Notes under the pieces: model-generated
Databases searched by the model: none
The model's input: only the letters and a program-made list of their open reading frames with translations
What the model was told of the DNA's origin: nothing
Assembly: GCA_021014325.1 (NCBI GenBank)
Contig: CM037473.1
Span: forward strand, 20,946,822-21,010,821
Reading direction: 5' to 3'
DNA length: 64,000 nt
Origin: Plazaster borealis
Lineage: Eukaryota; Echinodermata; Asteroidea; Forcipulatida; Labidiasteridae
Part shown: piece after piece, positions 63,957-64,000 of the stretch
Layout: the number at the start of each line of letters is the position of its first letter
How positions within the stretch are numbered: the first letter of the stretch is position 1
Translations under genes and position numbers: made by a program

Positions 63957-64000
63957 GGGCCCAATTTCATAGAGCTGCTTAAGCACAAAAAGTAGCTAAA
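63957..64000 (+). mobile_element. GGGCCCAATTTCATAG element, copy 4, cut by window end
   Basis: GGGCCCAATTTCATAGAGCT then GCTTAAGCACAAAAAGTAGC matches the left arm of the copy at 38828; the right arm must lie beyond the window. Confidence 0.75.

Larger units (their letters stand above)
62569..64000. other. Region upstream of the FReD gene
   Basis: No further gene seen. Contains the possible promoter at 62715-62723, an A/C-rich stretch with many AAACA and CCCCAA words (63476-63560) and a truncated repeat at the window end. Confidence 0.6.

Overview
The window is eukaryotic (metazoan) genomic DNA from what looks like an invertebrate deuterostome, most likely an echinoderm. The evidence is an AT-rich sequence with a gene of many small exons and GT-AG introns, dispersed ACATGTACATGT palindromes, many short terminal-inverted-repeat elements (families beginning TTAAAGGCACTGAACAC or GGGCCCAATTTCATAG) and tRNA-derived SINE fragments. 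The species call is inference.

Positions 1-53341 (+ strand) hold almost all of one gene, the single-copy-type orthologue of the vertebrate nuclear receptor corepressors NCOR1/NCOR2 (SMRT). I could chain 29 coding exons, all with matching phases, into 2,860 codons plus a stop. The N-terminal start lies upstream of the window. In order the protein has: the N-terminal [10 protein letters not shown] motif, the GPS2/TBL1-binding coiled coil, the deacetylase-activation domain with SANT1, a charged linker, a cysteine-rich putative zinc module not present in vertebrate NCORs as I remember them, SANT2, long disordered acidic/Ser/Gln regions with GSITQGTP repeats, CoRNR-box nuclear-receptor motifs, and the family C-terminus YETLSDSD. 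Together these would recruit HDAC3, TBL1 and GPS2 and dock on unliganded nuclear receptors.

The introns are full of non-autonomous DNA elements (at least 15 inverted-repeat elements), SINE fragments, a 61-bp minisatellite that begins at a 5' splice site, a large duplicated 17-bp minisatellite lying between two copies of a short exon, a 144-bp tandem repeat and a short interstitial telomere-like tract.

From 53342 to about 56000 lies the probable NCoR 3' UTR, with candidate poly(A) signals. Positions 56990-59616 hold a few exon-like fragments of an unrecognised gene. On the minus strand, 61528-62568 is a complete intronless gene for a secreted protein with a PAN/apple-like domain and a fibrinogen-related domain (FReD), of the kind used as a lectin or pattern-recognition protein. 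The last 1.4 kb has no gene that I can see and ends inside a further copy of the GGGCCCAATTTCATAG repeat.
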